A DNA stretch of 64,000 nucleotides from Pseudomonas sp. KU43P. GTDB lineage: Bacteria; Pseudomonadota; Gammaproteobacteria; Pseudomonadales; Pseudomonadaceae. The notes under the pieces are model-generated. The model worked only from the letters and a program-made list of their open reading frames with translations. It had not been told where the DNA came from and ran no database searches. This document shows, piece after piece, positions 42,730 through 52,099 of this stretch. Location of the stretch: the NCBI RefSeq assembly GCF_033095865.1, contig NZ_AP019365.1:4375501-4439500 (forward strand), written 5' to 3'. The position numbers were made by a program, and so were the translations under genes. Within the stretch, counting starts at the first letter, position 1. Every line of letters starts with the position of its first letter.

Positions 42730-44223
42730 TTACTTCTTGTGCTTGGCGAACGCCCTTTCCAGCGCTTCGTTGATGGTGCGAAGCACCTTCACCCGCGCCC
42801 AGCGCTTGTCATTGGCTTCCACCAGGGTCCACGGCGCGATCTCGCTGCTGGTACGGTCGACCATGTCGCCCACGGCATCGACGTACAGGTCCCACTTGTC
42901 GCGGTTGCGCCAGTCGTCCTCGGTGATCTTGTAGCGTTTGAAAGGGATCTGCTCGCGTTCCTCGAAACGTTCGAGCTGGGTCTGCTGGTCGATTGCCAGC
43001 CAGAACTTGACCACTACCACGCCGGCGTTGACCAACTGCTCCTCGAAGTCGTTGATCTCGCTGTAGGCACGCATCCAGTCGCTGGGGGTACAGAAGCCTT
43101 CAACCCGCTCCACCAGCACTCGCCCGTACCAGGAGCGGTCGAAGATGGTGAACTTGCCGCGGGCTGGAATATGCCGCCAGAAGCGCCACAGGTATGGCTG
43201 AGCACGTTCTTCTTCAGTGGGTGCGGCAATCGGCACGATACGGTACTGGCGCGGGTCGAGCGCGGCCGCCACGCGGCGGATCGCTCCGCCCTTGCCGGCA
43301 GCATCGTTGCCTTCGAAGGCGGCCACCAGGGCGTGCCGGCGCATGTGCTTGTGGCGCAACAGGCCGGCCAGGCGCGCCTGTTCGGTCACCAGTTGTTCCT
43401 GGTAGTCCTGCTTGTCCAGGCGCAGGGTCATGTCCAGTGCACCGAGCAGGTTGCGCTGGTCGATGCTGCGGCCCAGCGGGGCGATATTGCCCTGGTGCTT
43501 GCCTTTGGGGTTCACCGCTAGCGCCGCCTGCAGGCTCTCCAGCAGGATGCGCCCGACCGCCAGGCTGCGGTAGTGAGGGTCGGCGCCTTCGACGATGTGC
43601 CACGGCGCGTAGTCGCGGCTGGTACGGCGCAGCACGCGCTCACCGAAGCGCACGAAACGGTCGTAGGTTTCCGATTGCTGCCAGTCCAGCGGGCTGATCC
43701 GCCAACTGTGCAGCGGGTCGTCCTTGAGCGCCTTGAGGCGGGCCTTCATCTGCTTCTTGGACAGGTGGAACCAGAACTTGATGATCAACGCGCCTTCGTC
43801 GCAGAGCATCTGCTCCAGGCGCTCGGCACCGGCGATGGCCTGGTCGAGCACGGCGTCCTTGAACACTCCATGCACCCGGCCCTGGATCATCTGGCTGTAC
43901 CAGTTGCCGAAGAACACGCCCATCCGCCCTTTCGGCGGCAGTGCCCGCCAGTAGCGCCAGGCCGGGGGGCGAGCCAGTTCTTCGTCGGTCTGCTGGTCGA
44001 AGGTGAGCACGTCGATCATGCGCGGGTCCATCCACTCGTTCAGCAGCTTGACCGTCTCGCCCTTGCCGGCGCCCTCGATGCCGTTGATCAGCACGATCAC
44101 CGGAAAACGCGCCTGCTGCTTGAGTTCGTACTGGGCTTCGAGCAGCGCCTCGCGCAGGGCGGGCTCTTCGGCCTCGTAGGTTTCCTTGTCGATGCTGTGA
44201 CCGATTTCCGCGGATTCGAACAT
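42730..44223 (-). CDS. pap: Polyphosphate:AMP phosphotransferase (class II PPK2)
   Basis: A 497-residue double-domain PPK2 enzyme that phosphorylates AMP to ADP with polyphosphate. Each half has its own P-loop: NGIEGAGKGET (K54) and EGNDAAGKGGAI (K311). Lid-region motifs WYGRVLVERVEG and FDRSWYGR are in the second half, and FGNWYSQMIQGR is the degenerate counterpart in the first. The length matches the P. aeruginosa enzyme. The start ATG at 44223 has AAGGAG 6 nt upstream; an ATG five codons earlier lacks one. Confidence 0.95.
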   Translation of the reverse strand: MFESAEIGHSIDKETYEAEEPALREALLEAQYELKQQARFPVIVLINGIEGAGKGETVKLLNEWMDPRMIDVLTFDQQTDEELARPPAWRYWRALPPKGRMGVFFGNWYSQMIQGRVHGVFKDAVLDQAIAGAERLEQMLCDEGALIIKFWFHLSKKQMKARLKALKDDPLHSWRISPLDWQQSETYDRFVRFGERVLRRTSRDYAPWHIVEGADPHYRSLAVGRILLESLQAALAVNPKGKHQGNIAPLGRSIDQRNLLGALDMTLRLDKQDYQEQLVTEQARLAGLLRHKHMRRHALVAAFEGNDAAGKGGAIRRVAAALDPRQYRIVPIAAPTEEERAQPYLWRFWRHIPARGKFTIFDRSWYGRVLVERVEGFCTPSDWMRAYSEINDFEEQLVNAGVVVVKFWLAIDQQTQLERFEEREQIPFKRYKITEDDWRNRDKWDLYVDAVGDMVDRTSSEIAPWTLVEANDKRWARVKVLRTINEALERAFAKHKK

Positions 44224-44278
44224 GCTGGGCTCCTTCATTGGATAAGAAAGACTAGCGGATTTTTGTGCAGGCCTGAAT

Positions 44279-44354
44279 GGCCCTATCGCCGGCAAGCCGG
44301 CTCCTACAGGGTTCGGAGGGGTAGCCGTGGGCGCTGGTTTGCCAGCGATAGGGC
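44279..44354. repeat. Inverted REP pair between pap and mnmC
   Basis: GGCCCTATCGCCGGCAAGCC on the left, GGTTTGCCAGCGATAGGGCC on the right. The right core is a diverged variant. It lies between divergent genes, upstream of both. Confidence 0.85.
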
Positions 44355-44420
44355 CTTTGCAACCAGCGCAAATCCGGCGGATGGCATAAAATCCGCACAT
44401 CCGCTGCAACCGAGCCAACC

Positions 44421-46388
44421 ATGTCCACCCTTCTCCAGCACGCCCAGATCGACTGGGACGACCAGGGCCGCCCCCATTCGCGGCAGTACGACGACGTCTA
44501 CTTCTCGAAAAACGAAGGCACCGACGAAACCCGCTACGTGTTCCTCGAACAGACCCGACTGCACCAGCGCATTGTCGAGCTGGCGCCACATGCCTGCCTG
44601 GTGATCGGCGAAACCGGTTTTGGCACCGGCATGAACTTCTTCTGTGCCTGGCAGCTGTTCGCCGAACACGCGCCAAGCGATACCCGCCTGCATTTCGTCA
44701 GCGTCGAAAAATACCCCCTGGACGCCGCTGACATGGCCCGCGCCGTGCGCCTGTGGCCGGAACTGGCTGCCTTCACCGAGCCTTTCCTGGCGCAATATGC
44801 GGCGGTGCACTCAGGCTTCCAGCAGTTCACCTTCGACCAGGGCCGGGTCACTCTGACGCTGCTGATCGGCGATGTACTGGCGCAACTGCCGCAACTCGAT
44901 GCCCGCATCGACGTGTGGTTCCTCGACGGCTTCGCCCCCGCGAAAAACCCCGACATGTGGACGCCTGCGCTGTTCGCGCAACTGGCGCGGCTGTCCCATG
45001 CCGGCACCGTGCTGGGCACCTTCACCACCACCGGCTGGGTCAGGCGCGGTCTGATCGAGGCCGGCTTCACCATGAAGAAGGTGCCCGGCATCGGCAAGAA
45101 ATGGGAGGTGATGAGCGGCCAATACACCGGCCAGGCTTCGGCCGCCCTGGCCGCGCCCTGGTACGCCCGCCCTGCCCCGATACACGGCTCGCGCCAGGCC
45201 CTGGTGATCGGCGCCGGGCTGGCCGGCAGCGCCAGCGCCGCCAGCCTGGCCGCCCGCGGCTGGCAGGTGACGGTGCTGGAACGTCACGACGCGCCCGCCC
45301 GGGAGGCTTCGGGCAATCCCCAAGGCGTGCTGTACCTTAAACTGTCCGCCCACGGCACGGCGCTGTCGCAGATGATCCTGTCGGGTTTCGGCTACACGCG
45401 TCGCCAGCTCGAACGGTTGCACAAAGGCCAGGACTGGAGCGATTGCGGCGTGCTGCAACTGGCCTTCGACAGCAAGGAGGCCGAGCGCCAGGCCAAGCTT
45501 GCCGAAGCCTTCGACAGCAGCCTGCTGCGCAGGCTTGAACGGCCCGAAGCCGAGGCGCTTGCCGGCGTGGCGCTGCCTGCGGGAGGCCTGTTCTATCCGG
45601 AAGGTGGCTGGGTACACCCGCCCGCCTTGTGCCAGGCACAGTTGCAGCACCCGAACATTCAGGTACGGCTCCATCAGAACGTGGTCGAACTGCGCCAGGC
45701 CGATGGCCTATGGCAGGCTTGGGATGGCGAGCAGCTGCTGGCCAGTGCGCCGCTGGTGGTACTGGCCGGTGCCGCAGACGTACGTCGTTTCGAGCCTTGC
45801 GCACAATTGCCGCTCAAGCGCATCCGCGGGCAGATCACTCGCCTGCCCGCCACCGAGACAAGCCGTGAACTGCGCACCGTGGTCTGCGCCGAGGGCTACG
45901 TGGCACCGCTACGGGGCGATGAACACACCCTGGGGGCCAGTTTCGACTTCCATAGCGATGACCTGGCGCCGACCGTGGCCGAGCACCAGGGCAACCTGGC
46001 GCTGCTAGACGAGATCTCCCCTGATCTGGCTGGGCGCCTGGGCACTGCGGCGCTCGACCCTGAACAACTCCAGGGGCGTGCGGCGTTCCGCTGCACCAGC
46101 CCGGATTACCTGCCGATCGTTGGCCCGATGGCTGACCCTGCTGCCTTCGCCGAGGCCTATGCCGTGCTGGGCAAGGATGCGCGGCAGCTGCCCGAAGTGC
46201 CCTGTCCTTGGCTGCCAGGGTTGTATGTGAACAGCGGCCATGGCTCGCGGGGGCTGATCACGGCACCGCTGTCTGGCGAGCTGATCGCGGCGTGGGCCAG
46301 TGGTGAACCCTTGCCGTTGCCGCGAGCGGTGGCCGAAGCGTGCCATCCGAACCGGTTTGGCTTGCGCAAGCTGATTCGCGGGAAGTGA
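44421..46388 (+). CDS. mnmC: Bifunctional tRNA mnm5s2U biosynthesis protein MnmC
   Basis: A 655-residue enzyme for the last steps of mnm5s2U at the tRNA wobble position. Residues 1-240 are the SAM methyltransferase (MnmC2: GETGFGTGMNF, WFLDGFAPAKNPDMW). From about 255 it is the FAD oxidase (MnmC1) with GAGLAGSASAASLAARGW (G264), removing the carboxymethyl group. The C-terminus has the FAD-proximal GHGSRGLITAPLSGELIA. Complete and of usual length; the ATG is at 44421. Confidence 0.96.
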   Translation: MSTLLQHAQIDWDDQGRPHSRQYDDVYFSKNEGTDETRYVFLEQTRLHQRIVELAPHACLVIGETGFGTGMNFFCAWQLFAEHAPSDTRLHFVSVEKYPLDAADMARAVRLWPELAAFTEPFLAQYAAVHSGFQQFTFDQGRVTLTLLIGDVLAQLPQLDARIDVWFLDGFAPAKNPDMWTPALFAQLARLSHAGTVLGTFTTTGWVRRGLIEAGFTMKKVPGIGKKWEVMSGQYTGQASAALAAPWYARPAPIHGSRQALVIGAGLAGSASAASLAARGWQVTVLERHDAPAREASGNPQGVLYLKLSAHGTALSQMILSGFGYTRRQLERLHKGQDWSDCGVLQLAFDSKEAERQAKLAEAFDSSLLRRLERPEAEALAGVALPAGGLFYPEGGWVHPPALCQAQLQHPNIQVRLHQNVVELRQADGLWQAWDGEQLLASAPLVVLAGAADVRRFEPCAQLPLKRIRGQITRLPATETSRELRTVVCAEGYVAPLRGDEHTLGASFDFHSDDLAPTVAEHQGNLALLDEISPDLAGRLGTAALDPEQLQGRAAFRCTSPDYLPIVGPMADPAAFAEAYAVLGKDARQLPEVPCPWLPGLYVNSGHGSRGLITAPLSGELIAAWASGEPLPLPRAVAEACHPNRFGLRKLIRGK

Positions 46389-46391
46389 TGC

Positions 46392-46472
46392 CTAATCGCC
46401 GGCAAGCCCGCTGCCACAAGGGCCTTAGAACGCCGCCGAACCCTGTAGGAGCCGGCTTGCCGGCGATTGGGC
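46392..46472. repeat. Inverted REP pair between mnmC and asnO
   Basis: TAATCGCCGGCAAGCCCGCT on the left, with two changes from the common core, and AGGAGCCGGCTTGCCGGCGA on the right. It starts 4 bp past the mnmC stop. Confidence 0.85.
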
Positions 46473-46596
46473 CGCAGCGCGGCCCCATTCGTTATAACAG
46501 ATCGATCTAAAACTCTCGCAATTCACTCAGGTCAGTTCCTTACAGGTGCCCTAATCCGGGGCACTGATTCCCCAACGGAAAAACCGGTAAGGACCT

Positions 46597-48384
46597 ATGT
46601 GCGGATTAGCAGGAGAGTTGCGTTTCACCCCCATCGACCAAGCCCCTCGCCCGGCGGACCTCGCCGCGGTAGAGCGCATCACCCATCACCTGGCGCCTCG
46701 TGGCCCCGACGCCTGGGGCTTCCATAGCCAAGGCCCGATCGCCCTCGGCCATCGGCGGCTGAAGATCATGGACCTGTCCGACGGCTCGGCCCAGCCCATG
46801 GTCGATAACCCCCTCGGCCTGGCGTTGGCCTTCAACGGCGCCATCTACAACTTCCCGGAACTGCGCCAGGAGCTGCAGGAACTGGGCTACACCTTCTGTT
46901 CCGACGGCGACACCGAGGTACTGCTCAAGGGCTACCACGCCTGGGGCGCGGCCTTGCTGCCCAAGCTCAACGGCATGTTCGCCCTGGCCATCTGGGAGCG
47001 CGACAACCAGCGCCTGTTCCTGGCCCGCGACCGCCTCGGCGTCAAGCCTTTGTACCTGTCGCGCAACGGTGAACGGCTGCGCTTTGCCTCGACCCTGCCC
47101 GCCTTGCTCAAGGGCGGTGACATCGACCCGATGATCGACCCGGTGGCACTCAACCACTACCTCAACTTCCACGCCGTGGTACCCGCGCCACGCACGTTGC
47201 TGGCCAATGTGCAGAAGCTTGAACCCGGCACCTGGATGCGCATCGACCGCCACGGTGAAGTCGAGCGCCAGACCTGGTGGCAGCTTCATTACGGCCCCAA
47301 CCCAGACGAGCGCGACCTCGACCTGGAAGGCTGGACCACCCGCGTGCTCGACGCCACTCGCGATGCCGTAGCCATTCGCCAGCGGGCGGCCGTGGACGTC
47401 GGTGTGCTGCTGTCCGGTGGTGTCGATTCGAGCCTGCTGGTCGGCCTGCTGCGCGAGGTTGGCGTGGATGACCTGTCGACCTTCTCCATCGGCTTCGAAG
47501 ACGCCGGCGGCGAGCGCGGCGACGAGTTCCAGTATTCCGACCTGATCGCTCGCCACTACGGCACCCGCCACCACAAGCTGCGTATCGCCGAAAGCGAAAT
47601 CATCGAGCAGCTCCCGGCCGCCTTCCGCGCCATGAGCGAGCCGATGGTCAGCCACGACTGCATCGCCTTCTACCTGCTGTCGCGAGAAGTGGCCAAGCAC
47701 TGCAAGGGCGTGCAGAGCGGCCAGGGCGCCGACGAGCTGTTCGCCGGCTATCACTGGTACCCGCAGGTGGATGGCGCCGAGGACGCTTTTGGCGCCTACC
47801 GCGCGGCGTTCTTCGACCGCAGCCACGACGAGTACCGCGACACGGTGCAAGCGCCCTGGTTGCTGGAAACCGACGCAGCCGGCGACTTCGTCCGCGAGCA
47901 CTTCGCCCGCCCCGGCGCGCCGGACGCGGTGGACAAGGCCTTGCGCCTGGACAGCACGGTGATGCTGGTCGACGACCCGGTCAAACGGGTCGACAACATG
48001 ACCATGGCCTGGGGCCTTGAGGCGCGCACGCCGTTCCTCGACTACCGCCTGGTCGAGCTGTCGGCGCGCATTCCGGCACGCTTCAAGCTGCCCGATGGCG
48101 GCAAGCAAGTGCTCAAACAGGCCGCACGGCGAGTGATCCCCCACGAGGTGATCGACCGCAAGAAAGGCTACTTCCCGGTCCCCGGCCTCAAGCACCTGCA
48201 AGGCGCCACGCTGGACTGGGTGCGCGAGCTGCTGACCGACCCGAGCCAGGATCGCGGGCTGTTCAACCCGGCCATGCTCGACCGCCTGCTGAGCAACCCG
48301 CACGGCCAACTCACCCCACTGCGCGGCTCCAAGCTGTGGCAGCTGGCGGCGCTGAACCTGTGGCTCAGCGAACAAGGAATCTGA
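46597..48384 (+). CDS. asnO: N-acetylglutaminylglutamine amidotransferase
   Basis: A 595-residue asparagine-synthetase-like enzyme. C2 is the Ntn glutaminase nucleophile (MCGLAGEL), RGPDAWG and the FNGAIYN motif follow, and the synthetase domain PP-loop is LLSGGVDSSLLVG (S273-S278). In the NAGGN pathway it amidates N-acetylglutaminylglutamine to give the osmoprotectant dipeptide amide. The ATG has AAGGA 3 nt upstream. ngg starts 3 bp after its stop, so the two form an operon. An ordinary AsnB is unlikely because of this linkage. Confidence 0.93.
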   Translation: MCGLAGELRFTPIDQAPRPADLAAVERITHHLAPRGPDAWGFHSQGPIALGHRRLKIMDLSDGSAQPMVDNPLGLALAFNGAIYNFPELRQELQELGYTFCSDGDTEVLLKGYHAWGAALLPKLNGMFALAIWERDNQRLFLARDRLGVKPLYLSRNGERLRFASTLPALLKGGDIDPMIDPVALNHYLNFHAVVPAPRTLLANVQKLEPGTWMRIDRHGEVERQTWWQLHYGPNPDERDLDLEGWTTRVLDATRDAVAIRQRAAVDVGVLLSGGVDSSLLVGLLREVGVDDLSTFSIGFEDAGGERGDEFQYSDLIARHYGTRHHKLRIAESEIIEQLPAAFRAMSEPMVSHDCIAFYLLSREVAKHCKGVQSGQGADELFAGYHWYPQVDGAEDAFGAYRAAFFDRSHDEYRDTVQAPWLLETDAAGDFVREHFARPGAPDAVDKALRLDSTVMLVDDPVKRVDNMTMAWGLEARTPFLDYRLVELSARIPARFKLPDGGKQVLKQAARRVIPHEVIDRKKGYFPVPGLKHLQGATLDWVRELLTDPSQDRGLFNPAMLDRLLSNPHGQLTPLRGSKLWQLAALNLWLSEQGI

Positions 48385-48387
48385 CCG

Positions 48388-50133
48388 ATGAAAGCCCACG
48401 AAATCGCTTACGGCCAGCGCCTGCTGCGTGGCCAGGCGCCGTCCTACGAGCGTCTGCAGGCCCGCCTGGCCGGCGACGGCAGCGAGCCCCACGACCAGCC
48501 GCGTGCCCTGCACTGCGGCTGGGGCCGCCTACTGATCGGCCACACCTACCCGGATGCGGCAAGCCTCGCCGAGGCCCTGCAGCAGGAGCAGCCTGGCGAA
48601 CGCGACATTGCCCTGTACGTGGCCGCTCCCCAGCAACTGCTGGCCCAGGCACCCCATCAACTGTTCCTCGACCCGTCCGACACCTTGCGCCTGTGGTTCA
48701 CCGACTACCGCCAGGCGCAGCGGGTGTTTCGCGGCTTTCGCATCCGCCGGGCACAGACCGACGGCGACTGGCAGGCCATCAACACCCTGTACCAAGCGCG
48801 CGGGATGCTGCCGGTGCAACCCGAACTGCTCACCCCGCGCCACCTTGGTGGCCCGGTGTATTGGCTGGCCGAAGATGAAGACAGCGGTGCAGTGATCGGA
48901 AGCGTCATGGGCCTGAACCACAGCAAGGCGTTCGACGACCCGGAACACGGCAGCAGCCTGTGGTGCCTGGCCGTGGACCCGCAGTGCACGCGCCCCGGCG
49001 TCGGTGAAGTGCTGGTGCGTCACCTGATCGAACACTTCATGAGCCGGGGCTTGGCCTACCTCGACCTGTCGGTGCTGCACGACAACCGCCAGGCCAAGCG
49101 CCTGTACAAGAAGTTGGGGTTTCGCAACCTGCCGACCTTCGCGGTCAAGCGCAAGAACGGCATCAACCAGCAACTGTTCCTGGGCCCCGGCCCGGAGGCT
49201 GGGCTCAACCCCTATGCGCGGATCATCGTCGACGAAGCCTACCGGCGCGGCATTGAGGTGCAGGTCGACGATGCCGCAGGCGGGCTGTTCACACTCAGCC
49301 TCGGCGGGCGTCGGGTGCGCTGCCGCGAATCCTTGAGTGACCTGACCAGCGCGGTCAGCATGACCCTCTGCCAGGACAAGCGCCTGACCCAGCAAGCCCT
49401 GCATGCGGCAGGCCTGCAGGTGCCGGTGCAGCAGCTGGCCGGCAATGCCGACGACAACCTGGCGTTTCTCGATGAACACGGCGCAGTGGTGGTCAAGCCG
49501 GTGGATGGCGAGCAAGGCCAGGGCGTGGCGGTGAACCTGACCACTTATGAGGAAGTCAGCCAGGCCATCGACCAGGCCCGGCGCTTCGACAGCCGGGTGC
49601 TGCTGGAAAGCTTCCACCCAGGCCATGACTTGCGCATCGTGGTGATCGGCCATGAAGTGGTGGCCGCCGCCATCCGCCACCCGGCCCAGGTGGTGGGCGA
49701 TGGCAAGCACAGCGTCAAGGCGCTGATCGAGGCCCAGAGCCGCCGTCGCCAGGCCGCTACCGGGGGTGAAAGCCGCATCCCACTGGACGACGAGACCGAG
49801 CGCACTTTGCGTGATGCAGGCCTCGACTACACCAGCGTGCTGCCGGCCGGCCAGCGCCTGGCCGTGCGCCGCACCGCCAACCTGCACACCGGCGGCACCC
49901 TGGAAGACGTGACCGAGCGCCTGCACCCGGTGCTGGCCGATGCTGCGGTACGGGCTGCGCGGGCGCTGGATATTCCGGTGGTGGGGCTCGACCTGATGGT
50001 GCGCGATGCCGAAAGCCCGGAATACGTGATCATCGAAGCCAATGAACGGGCCGGCCTGGCCAACCATGAACCGCAGCCGACCGCCGAGCGATTCATCGAC
50101 TTGCTGTTTCCGCATAGCCGGCCGCTGGCGTGA
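48388..50133 (+). CDS. ngg: N-acetylglutaminylglutamine synthetase
   Basis: A 581-residue fusion of an N-terminal GNAT acetyltransferase (~110-265; SLWCLAVDPQCTRPGVGEVL, the acetyl-CoA loop) and a C-terminal ATP-grasp ligase (~300-575; VVKPVDGEQGQGVAVNL, RIVVIGHEVVAAAIR, GLDLMV, VIIEANERAGL). It would acetylate glutamine and ligate it to a second glutamine, giving the NAGGN precursor made under osmotic stress. It is 3 bp downstream of asnO. Confidence 0.93.
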   Translation: MKAHEIAYGQRLLRGQAPSYERLQARLAGDGSEPHDQPRALHCGWGRLLIGHTYPDAASLAEALQQEQPGERDIALYVAAPQQLLAQAPHQLFLDPSDTLRLWFTDYRQAQRVFRGFRIRRAQTDGDWQAINTLYQARGMLPVQPELLTPRHLGGPVYWLAEDEDSGAVIGSVMGLNHSKAFDDPEHGSSLWCLAVDPQCTRPGVGEVLVRHLIEHFMSRGLAYLDLSVLHDNRQAKRLYKKLGFRNLPTFAVKRKNGINQQLFLGPGPEAGLNPYARIIVDEAYRRGIEVQVDDAAGGLFTLSLGGRRVRCRESLSDLTSAVSMTLCQDKRLTQQALHAAGLQVPVQQLAGNADDNLAFLDEHGAVVVKPVDGEQGQGVAVNLTTYEEVSQAIDQARRFDSRVLLESFHPGHDLRIVVIGHEVVAAAIRHPAQVVGDGKHSVKALIEAQSRRRQAATGGESRIPLDDETERTLRDAGLDYTSVLPAGQRLAVRRTANLHTGGTLEDVTERLHPVLADAAVRAARALDIPVVGLDLMVRDAESPEYVIIEANERAGLANHEPQPTAERFIDLLFPHSRPLA

Positions 50134-50139
50134 TTTTCA

Positions 50140-50236
50140 CTGGCCCTATCGCTGGCAAGCCAGCGCCCACAGGTTCCCCAAAGGCCTCAAGTACTGTGGG
50201 TAACCTGTGGGAGCTGGCTTGCCAGCGATAGGGCCG
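50140..50236. repeat. Inverted REP pair, variant core, between ngg and the peptidase gene
   Basis: CTGGCCCTATCGCTGGCAAG on the left, CTTGCCAGCGATAGGGCC on the right. Both arms carry the CTGG/CCAG variant core, which keeps the palindrome: a compensated change. Confidence 0.9.
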
Positions 50237-50267
50237 GCGAGGACACAGCCACAACCAAGGAGTCCCC

Positions 50268-51452
50268 ATGTCCAAACACTACCCCGAACCCGACCTCGAC
50301 TACCTCAAGCGCGTCCTCCTGGAAATGCTCGCGATCCCCAGCCCCACCGGCTTCACCGACACCATCGTGCGCTACGTAGCCGAACGCCTGGACGAACTGG
50401 GCATCCCCTTCGAATTGACTCGCCGCGGCACCATCCGCGCCACCCTCAAGGGCCGGCAGAGCTCCCCCGACCGCGCTGTCTCGGCCCACCTCGACACCAT
50501 CGGCGCCAGCGTGCGCCAGGTGCAGGACAACGGCCGCCTGGCCCTGGCCGCGGTCGGCTGCTGGTCGAGCCGCTTCGCCGAAGGCAGCCGCGTCAGCGTG
50601 TTCACCGACACCGGCGTGTACCGCGGCAGCGTGCTGCCGCTGATGGCCAGCGGGCACGCCTTCAACACCGCCATCGACCAGATGCCGGTCAGCTGGGAAC
50701 ACGTGGAGGTGCGCCTGGATGCCTACTGCACCACCCGTGCCGACTGCGAAGCCCTCGGCATAGCCGTCGGCGACTTCGTGGCCTTCGACCCGTTGCCGGA
50801 GTTCACCGAAAGCGGCCATATCAGCGCCCGCCACCTGGACGACAAGGCCGGCGTCGCGGCCTTGCTGGCCGCGCTCAAGGCCGTGGTGGAAAGCGGCCGC
50901 CAGCCGCTGATCGATTGCCACCCGCTGTTCACCATCACCGAGGAAACCGGCTCCGGCGCCGCAGCCGCCCTCCCCTGGGACGTCAGCGAGTTCGTCGGCA
51001 TCGATATCGCCCCGGTGGCCCCCGGCCAGGCTTCCAGCGAACATGCCGTCAGCGTGGCGATGCAGGATTCTTCAGGCCCCTACGACTACCACCTGTCGCG
51101 CCACCTGCTGAAGCTGGCCGGCGACCAAGACCTGCCGGTGCGCCGCGACGTGTTCCGCTACTACTTCAGCGACGCCCATTCAGCGGTTACCGCCGGGCAC
51201 GACATCCGCACCGCACTGGTGGCATTCGGCTGCGATGCCACCCACGGCTACGAGCGTACCCACATCGACAGCCTGGCCGCGCTCAGCCGCCTGCTATCGG
51301 GTTACCTGCTGAGCCCGCCGGTGTTCGCCAGCGATTCGAACCCGGCCAATGCCTCGCTCGAGCGCTTCAGCCATCAGCTTGAGCACGATGCGCAGATGGA
51401 GAGCGACACGCGGGTGCCGGCGGTGGACAGCCTAGTGGGGAACAAGGGATGA
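50268..51452 (+). CDS. NAGGN-system M42-like peptidase
   Basis: A 394-residue zinc peptidase-like protein of the M42/M20 fold. Candidate metal ligands are H74 and D76 (SAHLDTIG), D190-D191 (HLDDKAG), E224-E225 (ITEETGSG) and D245 (GIDIAP). It belongs to the peptidase family that regularly follows asnO-ngg in NAGGN producers and may hydrolyse the dipeptide amide or a related peptide on return to low osmolarity; that role is inference. The ATG has AAGGAG upstream. A REP pair separates it from ngg, which may lower its expression relative to the first two genes. Confidence 0.88.
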   Translation: MSKHYPEPDLDYLKRVLLEMLAIPSPTGFTDTIVRYVAERLDELGIPFELTRRGTIRATLKGRQSSPDRAVSAHLDTIGASVRQVQDNGRLALAAVGCWSSRFAEGSRVSVFTDTGVYRGSVLPLMASGHAFNTAIDQMPVSWEHVEVRLDAYCTTRADCEALGIAVGDFVAFDPLPEFTESGHISARHLDDKAGVAALLAALKAVVESGRQPLIDCHPLFTITEETGSGAAAALPWDVSEFVGIDIAPVAPGQASSEHAVSVAMQDSSGPYDYHLSRHLLKLAGDQDLPVRRDVFRYYFSDAHSAVTAGHDIRTALVAFGCDATHGYERTHIDSLAALSRLLSGYLLSPPVFASDSNPANASLERFSHQLEHDAQMESDTRVPAVDSLVGNKG

Positions 51453-51510
51453 GCAAGGGGCATCGGGTTTGGCGTAGCATTGGCCGATTCTTCCATGAAG
51501 CCGAACTGCC

Positions 51511-51738
51511 ATGCTGATTCCCTATGACCAATTGCAAGCCGAAACCCTGACCCGCCTGATCGAGGACTTCGTGACCCGTGACGGCACCGACAACGGCGAC
51601 GACACACCGCTGGAAACCCGCGTGCTGCGGGTGCGGCAGGCATTGGCCAAGGGGCAGGCGTTCATCTTGTTCGACCTGGAGAGCCAGCAGTGCCAGTTGC
51701 TGGCCAAGCATGATGTACCGCGCGAGTTGCTCGACTGA
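51511..51738 (+). CDS. yheU: YheU family protein (UPF0270)
   Basis: A 75-residue small protein with the UPF0270 pattern: MLIPYDQLQAETLTRLIEDF, VTRDGT and VRQALAKGQAFILFD. The function is unknown. It follows the peptidase gene by 58 bp and ends 51 bp before the rsmI stop on the other strand. Confidence 0.92.
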   Translation: MLIPYDQLQAETLTRLIEDFVTRDGTDNGDDTPLETRVLRVRQALAKGQAFILFDLESQQCQLLAKHDVPRELLD

Positions 51739-51743
51739 TATCA

Positions 51744-51778
51744 CGGGCCCATCGCCGCCAAGCCGGTGCCAGGGCCCG
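51744..51778. repeat. Degenerate REP/hairpin between convergent yheU and rsmI
   Basis: CGGGCCC (51744-51750) pairs with GGGCCCG; the interior ATCGCCGCCAAGCCGGTGCC is a decayed REP arm. No T run, so any terminator role would be weak. Confidence 0.6.
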
Positions 51779-51789
51779 CAATGACGAGT

Positions 51790-51972
51790 CTAGGCCGGCT
51801 TGCGCGCCTCCCCCGCCTTGATGCGCTTGTACACCTCGGCCCGATGCACCGGCACCTCCCGCGGCGCACTCACGCCAAAACGCACCGTGCCATCTCGCGT
51901 CTCGACGACCTTGATCTGAATATCATCACCGATGGTGATGACCTCTCCCACTTCGCGCCCGATGACCAACAT
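51790..51972 (-). CDS. rsmI: CsrA/RsmA-family RNA-binding regulator (RsmI-like)
   Basis: A 60-residue CsrA-family protein, MLVIGREVGEVITIGDDIQI to ARKPA. R44 in VPVHRAEVYKRI, essential for RNA binding in CsrA, is present, and VRFGVSAPREV is the conserved beta-4/5 turn. It differs from canonical RsmA (MLILTRRCAESL), so it is a paralogue; P. putida has RsmA, RsmE and RsmI, and the NAGGN/yheU neighbourhood fits RsmI. These proteins block translation by binding GGA motifs and affect c-di-GMP and biofilm. The start has GGAG 8 nt upstream, itself within two GGA motifs. Confidence 0.85.
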   Translation of the reverse strand: MLVIGREVGEVITIGDDIQIKVVETRDGTVRFGVSAPREVPVHRAEVYKRIKAGEARKPA

Positions 51973-52054
51973 GTTCCGCTCTCCGACAACAGGAAAAAAC
52001 CGGAGATTGCATGGGGATATTCAGCAACTCAACGCTTGCACCAAAAAACAGAAC

Positions 52055-52098
52055 ATCCCTACACGAACAGGTAAAAATCCCTACATACCGTTCCTACA
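52055..52098 (-). promoter_or_regulatory. Three TGTAGG direct repeats upstream of rsmI
   Basis: On the minus strand TGTAGGAAC (52098-52090), TGTAGGGAT (52085-52077) and TGTAGGGAT (52063-52055) lie 80-125 nt ahead of the rsmI start; the two perfect copies are 22 bp apart. They could be protein-binding sites in DNA or, if transcribed, AGGGA-type Rsm sites. Confidence 0.5.
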
Positions 52099-52099
52099 A

